Assembly (NCBI GenBank): GCA_002496565.1 | Contig: DAKJ01000009.1 | Span: forward strand, 124,001-188,000 | Direction of reading: 5' to 3' | DNA length: 64,000 bases | Origin: Methanosarcina sp. UBA289 | Lineage (GTDB): Archaea > Halobacteriota > Methanosarcinia > Methanosarcinales > Methanosarcinaceae | Shown: piece by piece, positions 26,735 to 36,115 of the stretch | Position numbering within the stretch: the stretch's first letter is position 1 | Layout of the letters: every line of letters begins with the position of its first letter | Program-made: the position numbers and the translations under genes | Notes under the pieces: generated by a model | Database searches by the model: none | What the model was told of the DNA's origin: nothing | The model's input: only the letters and a program-made list of their open reading frames with translations

Positions 26735-28099
26735 TTATCTGTTAACGACGACAGTTTTTATATTCACAAATTCTTTGAGCCCATAGTGGGAAAGTTCTCT
26801 CCCTACTCCGGATTTCTTGATCCCACCAAAAGGAATCCTCGGGTCGGATTTGATCATTCCATTGATAGACACAGATCCGGATTTTATTCTTTTTGCCAGA
26901 CTTTCGGCCCGATACAGATCTCCAGACCAGATTTTCGCCCCGAGTCCATACTCTGTAGAATTTGCAATCTCCACGGCTTCATCGTCATCTTTTACCGTAA
27001 TCACCGGAGCAATTGGCCCGAAAACCTCAGTCCTGCATACTTCCATATCCGTACTGGCAGCAGGAATGAGGGCAGGCCTGAAGAAGAATCCCTTTTTATG
27101 CCCTTCTCCATAAACATGAAGTTCTGCACCTTTCATTTTTGCGTCTTTCAGGACTCTTTCAAGACTCTCTAAAAACTCCTTCTTTGCAAGAGGCCCGATA
27201 TCGGTCTCCTCATCCATAGGATCTCCAATCTTCAGTTCCTTCACCCGGCGTTCAAATGCCTCGATAAAATCCGCAACAACATCTTCTACGACAATTAATC
27301 GTTTGGCAGCGATACAGCTCTGTCCGGCATTTAGAAAACGGGACTTTACAGCCGCCTGAGCAGCTTTCTCAACGTTTGCATTCTCAAGCACAATGAAAGG
27401 GTCCGAGCCTCCGAGTTCAAGTACTAAAGGCTTGATAGCTCCCCCTGCAAGTCTCCCAATTTTTGAGCCCGCGCCTACGCTGCCGGTAAGCGAAACTCCG
27501 TCTACCAGTTCTTCTTTAAGAATTTGCATGGCAATTTTCGAGTCAATTAACAGGGTATTAAAAACGTTTTCAGGAAATCCGGCCTCAATAAAGACTTTTT
27601 CAATTTCCAGCGCAGACTGTGGCACGTTTGAGGCATGTTTGAGCACACAGACGTTGCCCGCACAGATCGCAGGCACTGCAAACCTGAAAACCTGCCAGAA
27701 TGGAAAGTTCCAGGGCATGATCCCAAAAATCACTCCAAGAGGCTCAAAAGTCACGTAACTTTTCTCAGCTCCTGTATCCACAATTTCATCCTTCAGGAGT
27801 TCGGCCGCGTTTTCCACGTAATAATCACAGAGCTGAGCGCATTTCTGAACTTCGTTCTTTGACTGCCTGATAGGTTTTCCCATCTCTTTCGTGATAATTT
27901 CGGCGTAAGTATCGGTGTTTTTTCGAAGAATCCCGGCAGCAATCTTGAAATGCTTCGCCCTTTCCTCCGCAGGCAGTGAGCCCCATACGGAAAACGCAGC
28001 CCTGCAATTTTCAATCCTGGCTCTACATTCCCCAATAGAGAATGAATTATAGGTCCAATTTACCTCTTCCGTGTAAGGGTTAATGGATTTAAGTTTCAT
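26735..28099 (-). CDS. NAD(P)-dependent aldehyde dehydrogenase, succinate-semialdehyde dehydrogenase-like
   Basis: An ALDH-superfamily protein of about 454 residues. It shows FGIMPWNFPFWQVFRFAVPA, the active-site glutamate region LELGGSDPFIV, the catalytic cysteine in NAGQSCIAAKR and the C-terminal FGGIKKSGVGRELSHYGLKEF. The short family without an N-terminal oligomerisation arm resembles GabD/Sad-type enzymes; the substrate is not proven. The frame opens at TTG 28111, but ATG 28099 has GGGGGAG immediately upstream and is preferred. Confidence 0.88.
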   Translation of the reverse strand: MKLKSINPYTEEVNWTYNSFSIGECRARIENCRAAFSVWGSLPAEERAKHFKIAAGILRKNTDTYAEIITKEMGKPIRQSKNEVQKCAQLCDYYVENAAELLKDEIVDTGAEKSYVTFEPLGVIFGIMPWNFPFWQVFRFAVPAICAGNVCVLKHASNVPQSALEIEKVFIEAGFPENVFNTLLIDSKIAMQILKEELVDGVSLTGSVGAGSKIGRLAGGAIKPLVLELGGSDPFIVLENANVEKAAQAAVKSRFLNAGQSCIAAKRLIVVEDVVADFIEAFERRVKELKIGDPMDEETDIGPLAKKEFLESLERVLKDAKMKGAELHVYGEGHKKGFFFRPALIPAASTDMEVCRTEVFGPIAPVITVKDDDEAVEIANSTEYGLGAKIWSGDLYRAESLAKRIKSGSVSINGMIKSDPRIPFGGIKKSGVGRELSHYGLKEFVNIKTVVVNR

Positions 28100-28304
28100 A
28101 CTCTCCCCCAAAAAAGAGCTATTACTAGTATTGAGATTCCCAGTATTATAAATTAAGGAGAAATAAAAAGAGAAAAATAGAGAAGAGGAAAAAGAGAAGA
28201 GAAAAAATATCTGAAACTTGACTGTAGCTGAAACTTGATTGTAGAGATCTACTTCGGGAAAATACTGACTGTTTATTCAAATAACCGCACAAGTCCTGTA
28301 TAGA

Positions 28305-28763
28305 TTATTTCAACACTCCATTTTTCCAGAAAAAGGGCTTTCCAGGCTTCCTTTCAAACTTTTCAAATACGCTTGGATAAAGAGCAGGATACTTTGCTTC
28401 CCCAAGAGGCATACAGAACATCCTTTTCGGATAAGACGAATCTCTGCCAAATCCTATGACAATAAAGAAAGGAAGCCTCTTTTCCCTGGCAAAGACCTGA
28501 TAACGTTTTAATTGCTGAGGGTCGGACCACTGGAGTTTGCTCTCAAATAGGCTGGACCTGAACTTACACTCAACACAAAAAATTTCGTCTTTCGGGAGAT
28601 AACGGACAATAAGATCCGGACCGGCATCCGATTCCACAAATCTGTCGTGCTTCCGCGTAATATCTGTGCTCCACTGCACAATCGAGAAGTATTTGTCATC
28701 AAAAAGGCTCACAACGTATTTTTCAAAATCATTTCCCTTTTCTATGGATTCGTCCTCTTTCAA
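28305..28763 (-). CDS. PD-(D/E)XK nuclease-fold protein
   Basis: A 152-residue protein with the core of the restriction-nuclease fold: an N-terminal helix with KGNDFEKYVVSLFD, then SDAGPDLIVRYL and IFCVECKFRSSLF (Asp ... Glu-x-Lys). A conserved PQQLKRYQVFAREKRLPFFIVIGFG segment follows, as in Holliday-junction resolvase- or VRR-like proteins. No ATG exists in frame; the only usable start is TTG 28763 with a weak binding site. The gene may therefore have a non-canonical start or be slightly 5'-damaged. The biological role is unknown. Confidence 0.65.
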   Translation of the reverse strand: MKEDESIEKGNDFEKYVVSLFDDKYFSIVQWSTDITRKHDRFVESDAGPDLIVRYLPKDEIFCVECKFRSSLFESKLQWSDPQQLKRYQVFAREKRLPFFIVIGFGRDSSYPKRMFCMPLGEAKYPALYPSVFEKFERKPGKPFFWKNGVLK

Positions 28764-29293
28764 GACTTCAACTACTCTTTTAAGTTTGCCAACAAACCCC
28801 GTAATAAACCCCCTAAACAGTACATAGAAATAAATTATGTTTCATTGTTTTAAAACATATCGACAACCTGATGATCTGAAAGAAAACGCATATGAAATTC
28901 TTCGAATAACAGGCACAAAAATATGAAAGTACTTGAGAGGACTTTCATGCCAAATAGAGAAATATTTTAGTATATTTATAAATGGAATGGTGTGAACAGA
29001 AAAAAAGTGGGCACAGTAGGCTGAAACATGAAAACTACTCATAGCAGCTTTTTATACTGGGATCAGGCAAACCTGAATCCTGACTCAGATTTTTACATAG
29101 ATTTCTAATAAGTTTTCCCTCAATTTTCCCTCAATTTTTGCCATAATTTTCCCACAAATCTTTCCAAAATATTTTCACAGATTTTTCCAAGAAATCTGTC
29201 CGGAAAACCTTAATCTAAAAAAGAATATACTATATTGGGGATAAATTTAAAACTTAATAAAAATAATCAAAATCGAATTAAAATGCAGGGTTT
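28764..29293. other. Divergent intergenic region without a supportable gene
   Basis: 530 AT-rich bases. TTTTCCCTCAA occurs twice in tandem around 29115-29136 within a T- and C-rich run. AATATACTATATTGG near 29223-29238 could be the promoter of the PHP gene. Nothing else is recognised. Confidence 0.35.
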
Positions 29294-30304
29294 ATGCCTA
29301 TGGGGAGAGGGCCGAGAAATTACGAGGAGAAGCTGATAACTCCGGAACAAGCAGCTGAGATTATGGAAGAGGGCTGGAAGCGAGCAGACCTGCACGTTCA
29401 CACCACCTGTTCTTTTGACGTGCTTCCTGTAAGAGACCTTCATCCTGAGAGCCTTTATGAGAAAGCTCTAAAGATGGGAATGGATTACGTTACATTTACA
29501 GACCACGAGACAATAGAGGCATATGAAATTCTCGGGTGGAACCGTGAAAAGCTCGTCCCAGGGGTTGAAATAAGTGTGTATGACCCGGGATTTGCAGGGC
29601 ACGCTCTGCATATTAATATTTTTGAGCTTAACAGAGAGGAATTCTTTGAACTCATGGAAATTGCGGAAATAGAACATGACCTGAGAAACTTTATCAAATA
29701 TCTAAAGCGGCATAAACTTCCTTTTATTTATAACCACCCTTTCTGGTTTGAGTTTCACAGTGAACCTAATCCATCTTCAGTACCCAGGCTGGCAAAACTT
29801 TTTCCTGTACTGGAATACAATATGCACGAACTCAAGCAAAAAAACGAACTTACAATTGCTCTTGCAGAGAACCTTGGCAAAGGTATTGCTGCGACAACCG
29901 ACACTCATACAGGGAGCTTAGGGAAGGTATACACTCTCGCAAAAGGAGATAATTTCAAAGAGTTTTTCAGAAATATAGCAATGGGAAAAAGTTACATAGT
30001 TCCCGAAGACCTTACTAGAGAGCTTTTGATCGATGAGATGAACACCTGGATAGATCTCATTTTTGAAAAAAGCCAGAAAAACAGCGATATAAAGAACTAC
30101 CTTACGGGAATAAAATCCCTGGATACAATGGTTAGAATTTCGAGAAGTGAATTGTTAAGTTACTCTCCGAAACTCAATAGAACTGCAATGAACCTGCTTT
30201 ATAGGATCTCAAACACAGGGCTTCCTGCATCATTCTACCTTCATTCTGCAGAGAATCTGGCAAGGGAGATTGAAAGACAGATCGAAATAGAAAAACAAGA
30301 GTAA
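29294..30304 (+). CDS. PHP-domain metal-dependent hydrolase
   Basis: A 336-residue protein with all four PHP motifs: ADLHVHTTCSFD, YVTFTDHETIEA, the His in IYNHPFWFEF, and TTDTHTGSLGK. This metal site is used by histidinol-phosphatase-like and nucleotide or phosphate-ester hydrolases. The substrate is not visible here. The C-terminal 100 residues are helical and unassigned. The start ATG 29294 has only a weak GCAGGG nearby, and an ATG 6 bases later is equally possible. It is monocistronic. Confidence 0.82.
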   Translation: MPMGRGPRNYEEKLITPEQAAEIMEEGWKRADLHVHTTCSFDVLPVRDLHPESLYEKALKMGMDYVTFTDHETIEAYEILGWNREKLVPGVEISVYDPGFAGHALHINIFELNREEFFELMEIAEIEHDLRNFIKYLKRHKLPFIYNHPFWFEFHSEPNPSSVPRLAKLFPVLEYNMHELKQKNELTIALAENLGKGIAATTDTHTGSLGKVYTLAKGDNFKEFFRNIAMGKSYIVPEDLTRELLIDEMNTWIDLIFEKSQKNSDIKNYLTGIKSLDTMVRISRSELLSYSPKLNRTAMNLLYRISNTGLPASFYLHSAENLAREIERQIEIEKQE

Positions 30305-30775
30305 AAGCATTTTTCTTATTTTTTCAGTTTAATTTAAACTAGATATTTTCTAAACTAAGATTTTCCTTAATCTGTTTTCTGAATGAATTTGAAAAAAATC
30401 AAAAGATTTATATTACGAAATTGTTTAGATTCATTAGCATAAAAAATGATTTTTTTGTGTTATTTTTACCTATTTCTAAAGAAAATAATGTTAATAGATA
30501 TGTAGAGATGAAGGAAGAGAGTACATTGAGATCACAGTAATTTAATCATGGCTTCATGCACAGTGCTATATGCGACCTCTGTTGCTGTAGAAAAAACAGG
30601 TAACCGGAATATTCCAAAAACCTCGCTCAAAAATGAGCTTTTAATTGGCTCAAAAGTGAGCTTTACCAATACACATAAGATTCAGATGCAGAGCCGCAGA
30701 GATCATTCAGAAAATAATTATGACCATTTAATACTTTTAGAGTCCAGAAAAACTTAAAACCGGGAAGGCAGCGGA
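30305..30775. other. Leader region of the ABC transporter operon
   Basis: No gene is accepted; a 69-residue frame at 30548-30757 looks spurious. Two short dyads 23 bases apart at 30625-30661 are the main structure. Confidence 0.45.
30625..30661. promoter_or_regulatory. Paired GCTCA-N4-TGAGC dyads upstream of the ABC operon
   Basis: GCTCA-AAAA-TGAGC (30625-30638) and GCTCA-AAAG-TGAGC (30648-30661) are two identical-arm palindromes whose centres are 23 bases apart, roughly two helical turns. They lie about 115-150 bases upstream of the first binding-protein gene and could be a tandem operator or two small hairpins. Confidence 0.5.
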
Positions 30776-32560
30776 ATGAGACAGAAACAGTATTTTACAG
30801 GATCAGGATTTAGGGCAGGATTGAAGCGGGACATAGTTATTGTAGTGCTCATTCTTACCCTTTGTTCAAATATACTTCCTGCAACAGCAGAGCAAGAAGA
30901 TTCTGAAAGTAACCTTACCGTTTCAAAAGAAGGATTTTTTGATCGGTTTATTGCATACGTAAAGAGTCTTTGTCCCGGAGAAACAAGAGAAACGCAAGAC
31001 TCAGAAGCAATCTCCGGAGCAGCAATAGCAGATACGCAGCAATCAGCAAGTTCTGAAGAAGCGATCCTGAAAATCGCAACCCCGAACGTAATAAAATCTG
31101 CATCCTTGATTGGAGATTCAAATCTGGGGATTTTTGCCCATCTTTCAAACCCACCGCTTATGAAAATGGACGCTGAAGGGCACCTTATCGGGCAGCTTGC
31201 AGAAAGCTATAATGTCTCGGAAAATAACACCTGCTGGACCTTTTACCTTAGGGACGACCTCTACTGGAGCGACGGGGAACCAGTGACTCCCGAAGACGTT
31301 GAGTTCTCAATCCGCTACTACGGGAAAGAGACGCCCTGGGCAAGCTGGATTAACGATACCTTGGAAAGTTCTACGGTTTCGGACGCCGACAATTCCGTAA
31401 CCTTCAGATTTAACAAGCCTTACACCCGTATTAATCTGGAGTTTGCAACCTACAATATCCTCCCTGCCCATGTATGGGAAACAATAGAAGACCCCATGAA
31501 ATACATAAACGAAGGCCCATACGTGGGCTGCGGGCCCTACTACCTCAAGCAGATAGACCTTAAGGCCGGAAAACTCGTTTTTGAGAAAAACCCATATTGG
31601 AAAGGGAAGACTCCGGAATTCGGAAACGTGGAGATCCACTTTTATTCAAATGTGGACGTAGCCACTCTGGCCCTTGAAAAAGGGGATGTTGATACTTATT
31701 ACAAGTACGCAAGCTCTTACCCCTATCCCAACATAAAACAGCTTGAAAAGACCGGAAATTTCGACTTCCTTGAGAAAACAAACATCGGACTTGCCTTTCT
31801 GGCCCCTAATTTAAAGAAAGCCCCATTTTCGGACCTCAAATTCAGGAACGCGCTTTCCTATGCCATTAATTACGAGGAAATTATCAGGCTTGAGACTCTC
31901 GGGTACGGGGAAGTCCCTAACTGCGGTTTCGTGCCTCCATCAATGGAAGGTTTCAAGGAAACAGAAAAACTGGAGTACAGCCCAGAAAAGGCCAGGGAAA
32001 TTCTGGAAAAGGCAGGATATTCGGACAGTAACGGAAATGGAATCCGTGAAGGAAAAGATGGGAAGGACCTCAAACTTGAAATCCTGATCAAGCCTGATAG
32101 CGCCCGCGTAGGCGAGCTTCTTAAGGAATACCTGGAGGAAGTGGGCCTTGCCGCAGACCTGAGGACTGTGGATGAAGATACGTGGTTCACCTTAAAGGAC
32201 AGTTATGACTATGACCTGACTGTAACCCGCACCACACCCTGGGGTATGCTCATGCACGCAAGCTGGGGGAGCGGCTATTTTGATTCCAGACGGACAGGCC
32301 AGGGAGTTATGCATAATCTTGATGATCCTGAGTTCCTGCAGCTCTGCGATGACATCCTCGCAACTACCGACCCTGAAGAGCTTCAGGGCTATGCATACGA
32401 GCTTCAGGACTACTATGCAGAGAACCTGCCCGCAATCCCCCTTTATTGGAGTAAAGTGATCACTCCCTTCAACACGCAGTTCGAAGGTTGGTATGCGGAC
32501 CCCCTCTACGGGATCTATAACCTGGATAACTTCGTGAATGTAAGGAGAAACTCTGCTTAA
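30776..32560 (+). CDS. ABC transporter substrate-binding protein 1 (NikA/OppA family, SBP_bac_5)
   Basis: A 594-residue extracytoplasmic receptor. The N-terminus has a signal segment (DIVIVVLILTLCSNILPATA) and an acidic linker of about 75 residues. The SBP_bac_5 fold follows, marked by WTFYLRDDLYWSDGEPVTPEDVEFS, GCGPYYLKQID, FRNALSYAINYEEI and TRTTPWGMLMHASWG. No lipobox cysteine is evident, so it may be anchored by an uncleaved helix. It is the first gene of a seven-gene operon; the next gene encodes a close paralogue. Its ligand could be a peptide, free nickel or a metal chelate. The sequence alone does not decide. Confidence 0.88.
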   Translation: MRQKQYFTGSGFRAGLKRDIVIVVLILTLCSNILPATAEQEDSESNLTVSKEGFFDRFIAYVKSLCPGETRETQDSEAISGAAIADTQQSASSEEAILKIATPNVIKSASLIGDSNLGIFAHLSNPPLMKMDAEGHLIGQLAESYNVSENNTCWTFYLRDDLYWSDGEPVTPEDVEFSIRYYGKETPWASWINDTLESSTVSDADNSVTFRFNKPYTRINLEFATYNILPAHVWETIEDPMKYINEGPYVGCGPYYLKQIDLKAGKLVFEKNPYWKGKTPEFGNVEIHFYSNVDVATLALEKGDVDTYYKYASSYPYPNIKQLEKTGNFDFLEKTNIGLAFLAPNLKKAPFSDLKFRNALSYAINYEEIIRLETLGYGEVPNCGFVPPSMEGFKETEKLEYSPEKAREILEKAGYSDSNGNGIREGKDGKDLKLEILIKPDSARVGELLKEYLEEVGLAADLRTVDEDTWFTLKDSYDYDLTVTRTTPWGMLMHASWGSGYFDSRRTGQGVMHNLDDPEFLQLCDDILATTDPEELQGYAYELQDYYAENLPAIPLYWSKVITPFNTQFEGWYADPLYGIYNLDNFVNVRRNSA

Positions 32561-32572
32561 GGAGAGAGTTGT

Positions 32573-34204
32573 ATGGAGTGGACAAAGAGCAAGTTGCTCG
32601 GTATTGCAGCCCTTTCTATACTATTTTTAGGCGGGATTTGCCTGGTAATCCTGCCTTCAGGGGATGAAAGGGCTTTTGGAATCGAAACTCCGGAAGCGGA
32701 CGCAAATGCTTCTGCGAAACCTGAAAAAGTCCTGAAGATTGCAACCCCGAACGTTATAAAATCCGAATCTCTGGTAGGAGATTACTACCTAGGCATCTTT
32801 GCCCATCTCTCCAATTTTCCCCTAATGCAAATGTCCGAAGACGGCAAGATAATTGGCAGGCTTGCCGATCATTATGAAGTCTCGGAAGACCATAAGGAAT
32901 GGACATTCTATATTCGGGATGACCTTTACTGGAGTGATGGGGTAAAGGTGACCCCCGAAGATGTACGGTTCAGCATGCTCTACTACGGAGAAAAAGACCC
33001 GGCCGGACGCTGGATAAACGATACTCTGGAAAGTTCCTCCATTTCGGAAACCAACAATTCCGTGACCTTCAAATTTAACAAGCCTTACACCCGCATCGAC
33101 CTGGAGTTTACAACCTACATGATCATCCCAAGGCATATATGGGAATCAATTGAGAATCCCATGGAATACTCAAGTAAAGGCCCATACGTAGGCTGCGGGC
33201 CCTATTATATAGAATCCGTAGACCTGAACACCGCCCGGCTCATCTTCCAGAAAAACCCTTACTGGAAAGGCAAAACCTGTACCTTTGATAAGGTTGAGGT
33301 GGACTGGTATGCAAGTGAAGATGCAGCCTGCCTGGCCCTTGAGAAGGGAGAAGCCGATACCTATTACAAATACGCCTCTTCCTACCCATATGCAAACATC
33401 GAGCGCCTGGAAAAAACAGGGGATTTCAGCTTTGTTGAAAAGGACAGTACCGGGATCTGCTATCTAGGAATTACCTTAAATGAAGCTCCCCGTTCAGACC
33501 TGCGGTTTCGGGAAGCTCTGGCTTACGCTATAAATTACGAAGAACTTATGCAGCTCGATACTCTGGGCTATGGAAGCGTCCCCAACAAGGGACTTGTTCC
33601 CCCAGGCATGGAATACTACAAACCTACGGAAAAATGTACTTATGACCCGGAAAAAGCCAGAGAAATCCTGAAAAAGGCAGGATATGAAGACCGCAATGGA
33701 AACGGGATCGTAGAAGACAAAAAAGGAAAAGATATTCTTCTGGAACTCATGATCTGCCCAGGCTACGAAAGGGATGCCGAGCTTTTCCAAGAGTACTTCC
33801 GTGCCGTGGGAATAGACATTGAAGTCGAAAACGTTGATCAGAACACCTACATGGACCGAAAAGACACTTCCAGGTATGAGCTTGTCTTTTCGAGAACTAC
33901 GCCCTGGGGAATGCTCATGCATTCGGGACTGGGCACCGGGTACTTTGATTCCAGGCGCTACGGTTACATTGAAGACCCGGCCTTTACAGGACTTTGCGAC
34001 CAGATCCTGAATACGACGGATTCCGATACTCTGTGCTCTTGTGCGTACTCCCTGCAAGATTACTATGCGGAGGAACTGCCTGTAATCCCGGTTTACTGGA
34101 AAAAGGTTGTAACTCCCTATAACAAAAAGTTCGAAGGCTGGCACTACAACAACTTGGATGGGATTTACACCCTGGATACCTTCCTCGATTTACATGAGGT
34201 ATGA
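32573..34204 (+). CDS. ABC transporter substrate-binding protein 2 (paralogue of the preceding gene)
   Basis: A 543-residue SBP_bac_5 receptor, closely similar to its upstream neighbour through the whole mature part (VLKIATPNVIKSESL, GCGPYYIESVDL, FREALAYAINYEEL, SRTTPWGMLMHSG). It has a membrane segment at the N-terminus (LLGIAALSILFLGGICLVIL). GGAGAG precedes ATG 32573. The two receptors differ mostly in the N-terminal linker, which is absent here. Tandem duplication with retention of both copies suggests two related ligands or graded affinity for one transporter. Confidence 0.88.
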   Translation: MEWTKSKLLGIAALSILFLGGICLVILPSGDERAFGIETPEADANASAKPEKVLKIATPNVIKSESLVGDYYLGIFAHLSNFPLMQMSEDGKIIGRLADHYEVSEDHKEWTFYIRDDLYWSDGVKVTPEDVRFSMLYYGEKDPAGRWINDTLESSSISETNNSVTFKFNKPYTRIDLEFTTYMIIPRHIWESIENPMEYSSKGPYVGCGPYYIESVDLNTARLIFQKNPYWKGKTCTFDKVEVDWYASEDAACLALEKGEADTYYKYASSYPYANIERLEKTGDFSFVEKDSTGICYLGITLNEAPRSDLRFREALAYAINYEELMQLDTLGYGSVPNKGLVPPGMEYYKPTEKCTYDPEKAREILKKAGYEDRNGNGIVEDKKGKDILLELMICPGYERDAELFQEYFRAVGIDIEVENVDQNTYMDRKDTSRYELVFSRTTPWGMLMHSGLGTGYFDSRRYGYIEDPAFTGLCDQILNTTDSDTLCSCAYSLQDYYAEELPVIPVYWKKVVTPYNKKFEGWHYNNLDGIYTLDTFLDLHEV

Positions 34205-34253
34205 GGCAGGAGCAACCTTTGAAGGCAATACTTTGAAAACAGTAAGTGGTACG

Positions 34254-35201
34254 ATGCGTGAAGTAGTTAGAAAAACACTCAGGTATGCGACTTCCTTTCT
34301 CCTCATAATCTCCCTCAACTTTGCACTCCCGAGGCTCATGCCAGGGGATCCCGTAAAGAATCTTATAGGAGAGGACGTCTACGTTTCAGAGGCTGTAATG
34401 GAAGAGCTGAGAATCGAGATGGGGCTGAACAGGCCGCTTTACGAGCAGTTCACTGCTTACATCGGAGACCTCCTCCGGTTTAACCTGGGTTACTCATATC
34501 ACCTTCACAGCCCAGTGGCCGAGGTTTTGAGGGAGAGGATTGGCTGGACCCTCCTTTTTGTGGGGGTTTCCATATTTCTGGGAGCAGCCCTGGGAACCCT
34601 GCTCGGGGCATATGCAGGCTGGAAACCGGAAACAAAGGCAAACCGTCTCATATGCTACGGCTTTATTGCGCTTTCCTGCACACCTCCATACTTCCTTGCC
34701 CTGATTTGCTTGGATATCTTCGCCTTTGAACTGGGGCTTTTTCCTTTCAAGGGATTTTATGATGTCCCGACCCCTGGAAGTGTTATGTATCACATGTTTT
34801 TACCGGTAACTGTGATGGCCCTCTTTTCCGCCTCCAGGAACTTCCTTATAATGAGGGGGAGTGTCATACAGGAAAAAGGACAGCTTTATGCCCTCTATGC
34901 CCGGGCAAAGGGCCTTTACGATATATCCATTCTTTTCAGGCACGTCATAAAGAATGCCTCCCTTCCTATCATTACCCTGCTGGCCCTTGATTTTGGTTTT
35001 CTCTTCAGCGGAGCCCTTTTCACAGAGATCGTTTTTTCCTTAAACGGCATGGGGACACTTATCTACGATGCAATAATCGGAAAAGATTACCCCGTTCTTC
35101 AGGGATCTTTTCTGGTAATAGCCCTTGCAGTCTTGCTTGCTAATATGCTCGCGGACTTGCTATATGCGATTGCTGACCCAAGAGTTAGGAGGCCGACATG
35201 A
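34254..35201 (+). CDS. ABC transporter permease 1 (DppB/NikB type)
   Basis: An integral membrane protein with about six hydrophobic segments. The N-terminus MREVVRKTLRYATSFLLII-SLNFALPRLMPGDPV is the classic DppB/NikB start. The EAA-type loop AKGLYDISILFRHVIKNASLPII, which contacts the ATPases, is intact. The frame is open from 34158, inside the preceding gene, but family alignment favours ATG 34254. The stop overlaps the next start by 4 bases. Confidence 0.87.
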   Translation: MREVVRKTLRYATSFLLIISLNFALPRLMPGDPVKNLIGEDVYVSEAVMEELRIEMGLNRPLYEQFTAYIGDLLRFNLGYSYHLHSPVAEVLRERIGWTLLFVGVSIFLGAALGTLLGAYAGWKPETKANRLICYGFIALSCTPPYFLALICLDIFAFELGLFPFKGFYDVPTPGSVMYHMFLPVTVMALFSASRNFLIMRGSVIQEKGQLYALYARAKGLYDISILFRHVIKNASLPIITLLALDFGFLFSGALFTEIVFSLNGMGTLIYDAIIGKDYPVLQGSFLVIALAVLLANMLADLLYAIADPRVRRPT

Positions 35202-36115
35202 TGCAAAAGGAAGCATACCTGCAGGAAAGTACCCGGCGTTGGAAAGATTCTATAGCCCATTATTTAAACTTCGATATCTGGAAATATGAAAGAACCTTAA
35301 AAAAATTAAATCGGGAAGGGCTTTTTCTCTTCGCCTTTTTCCTCGTCCTTGCCCTGTTTCCGTCCCTTTTTGCTCCTTACTCCCCGACTGAACGTTTCAT
35401 TTCCTATGAATCGCCATCGATTGCCCATCTCCTGGGGACAAATGACATCGGAAATGATATACTCTCGGAACTGGTTTACGGGACCAGAATCTCGATGATG
35501 GTGGGCTTTGCCTCGGCCTGCATATCAACCTTAATAGGCCTCATGATAGGGCTTTGCTCAGGTTACTTCAGGGGGACTCTGGACGAACTACTTATGGGCT
35601 TTACCGACGTTGTCCTGACAATTCCTAAGATCCCCCTGATCATAATCCTGGGTGCTTTCCTGCACCCGAGCATCTGGACCCTTATTCTTGTCCTTGGGCT
35701 TCTTTCCTGGGAGTCCATTGCAAGGGTTGTACGCTCAAAAACCCTGCAGATAAGGGAAGCAGGTTATGTTAAAAGTGCCCGATGCATGGGCTTTTCTTCG
35801 TTTCATATCATGAGGTCGGAAATCTTCCCGAACCTCACTCATGTCCTGCTGCCCAAGTTCATGCTGGCAACGGCTTCGGCAATGATTTCCGAAGCCTCGC
35901 TTTCTTTTCTGGGGCTTGGGGACATAAGTATGAAAAGCTGGGGAATCATGCTTTCCTTTGCCTTTTCCCGGGGTGGTTTTATCAGAGACATGGGGTGGTG
36001 GTACATACCCCCTGGGGTCTGCATCACGCTCTGTGTAATGTCCATTGCACTGATAGGGTTCGGTTTCGAAGAAAGAGACAAAGAACGTGGAAATAGAGGA
36101 GTGGATGCAGAATGA
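35198..36115 (+). CDS. ABC transporter permease 2 (DppC/NikC type)
   Basis: A 305-residue membrane protein of the DppC family: an N-terminal helix (GLFLFAFFLVLALFPSLFAPYSP), the substrate-family signature HLLGTNDIGNDILSELVYGTRIS, and the cytoplasmic EAA loop SARCMGFSSFHIMRSEIFPNL. The start overlaps the preceding stop (ATGATG within TGA) and its own stop overlaps the next ATG, which indicates tight translational coupling. Confidence 0.88.
   Translation: MMQKEAYLQESTRRWKDSIAHYLNFDIWKYERTLKKLNREGLFLFAFFLVLALFPSLFAPYSPTERFISYESPSIAHLLGTNDIGNDILSELVYGTRISMMVGFASACISTLIGLMIGLCSGYFRGTLDELLMGFTDVVLTIPKIPLIIILGAFLHPSIWTLILVLGLLSWESIARVVRSKTLQIREAGYVKSARCMGFSSFHIMRSEIFPNLTHVLLPKFMLATASAMISEASLSFLGLGDISMKSWGIMLSFAFSRGGFIRDMGWWYIPPGVCITLCVMSIALIGFGFEERDKERGNRGVDAE

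Noticed and set aside
28842..29042. 66-residue minus-strand frame
   Set aside because: It is an AT-rich chance frame in a promoter region without a family or binding site.
30548..30757. 69-residue frame upstream of the ABC operon
   Set aside because: The composition is not protein-like, there is no ribosome binding site, and it overlaps the paired dyads of the leader region.
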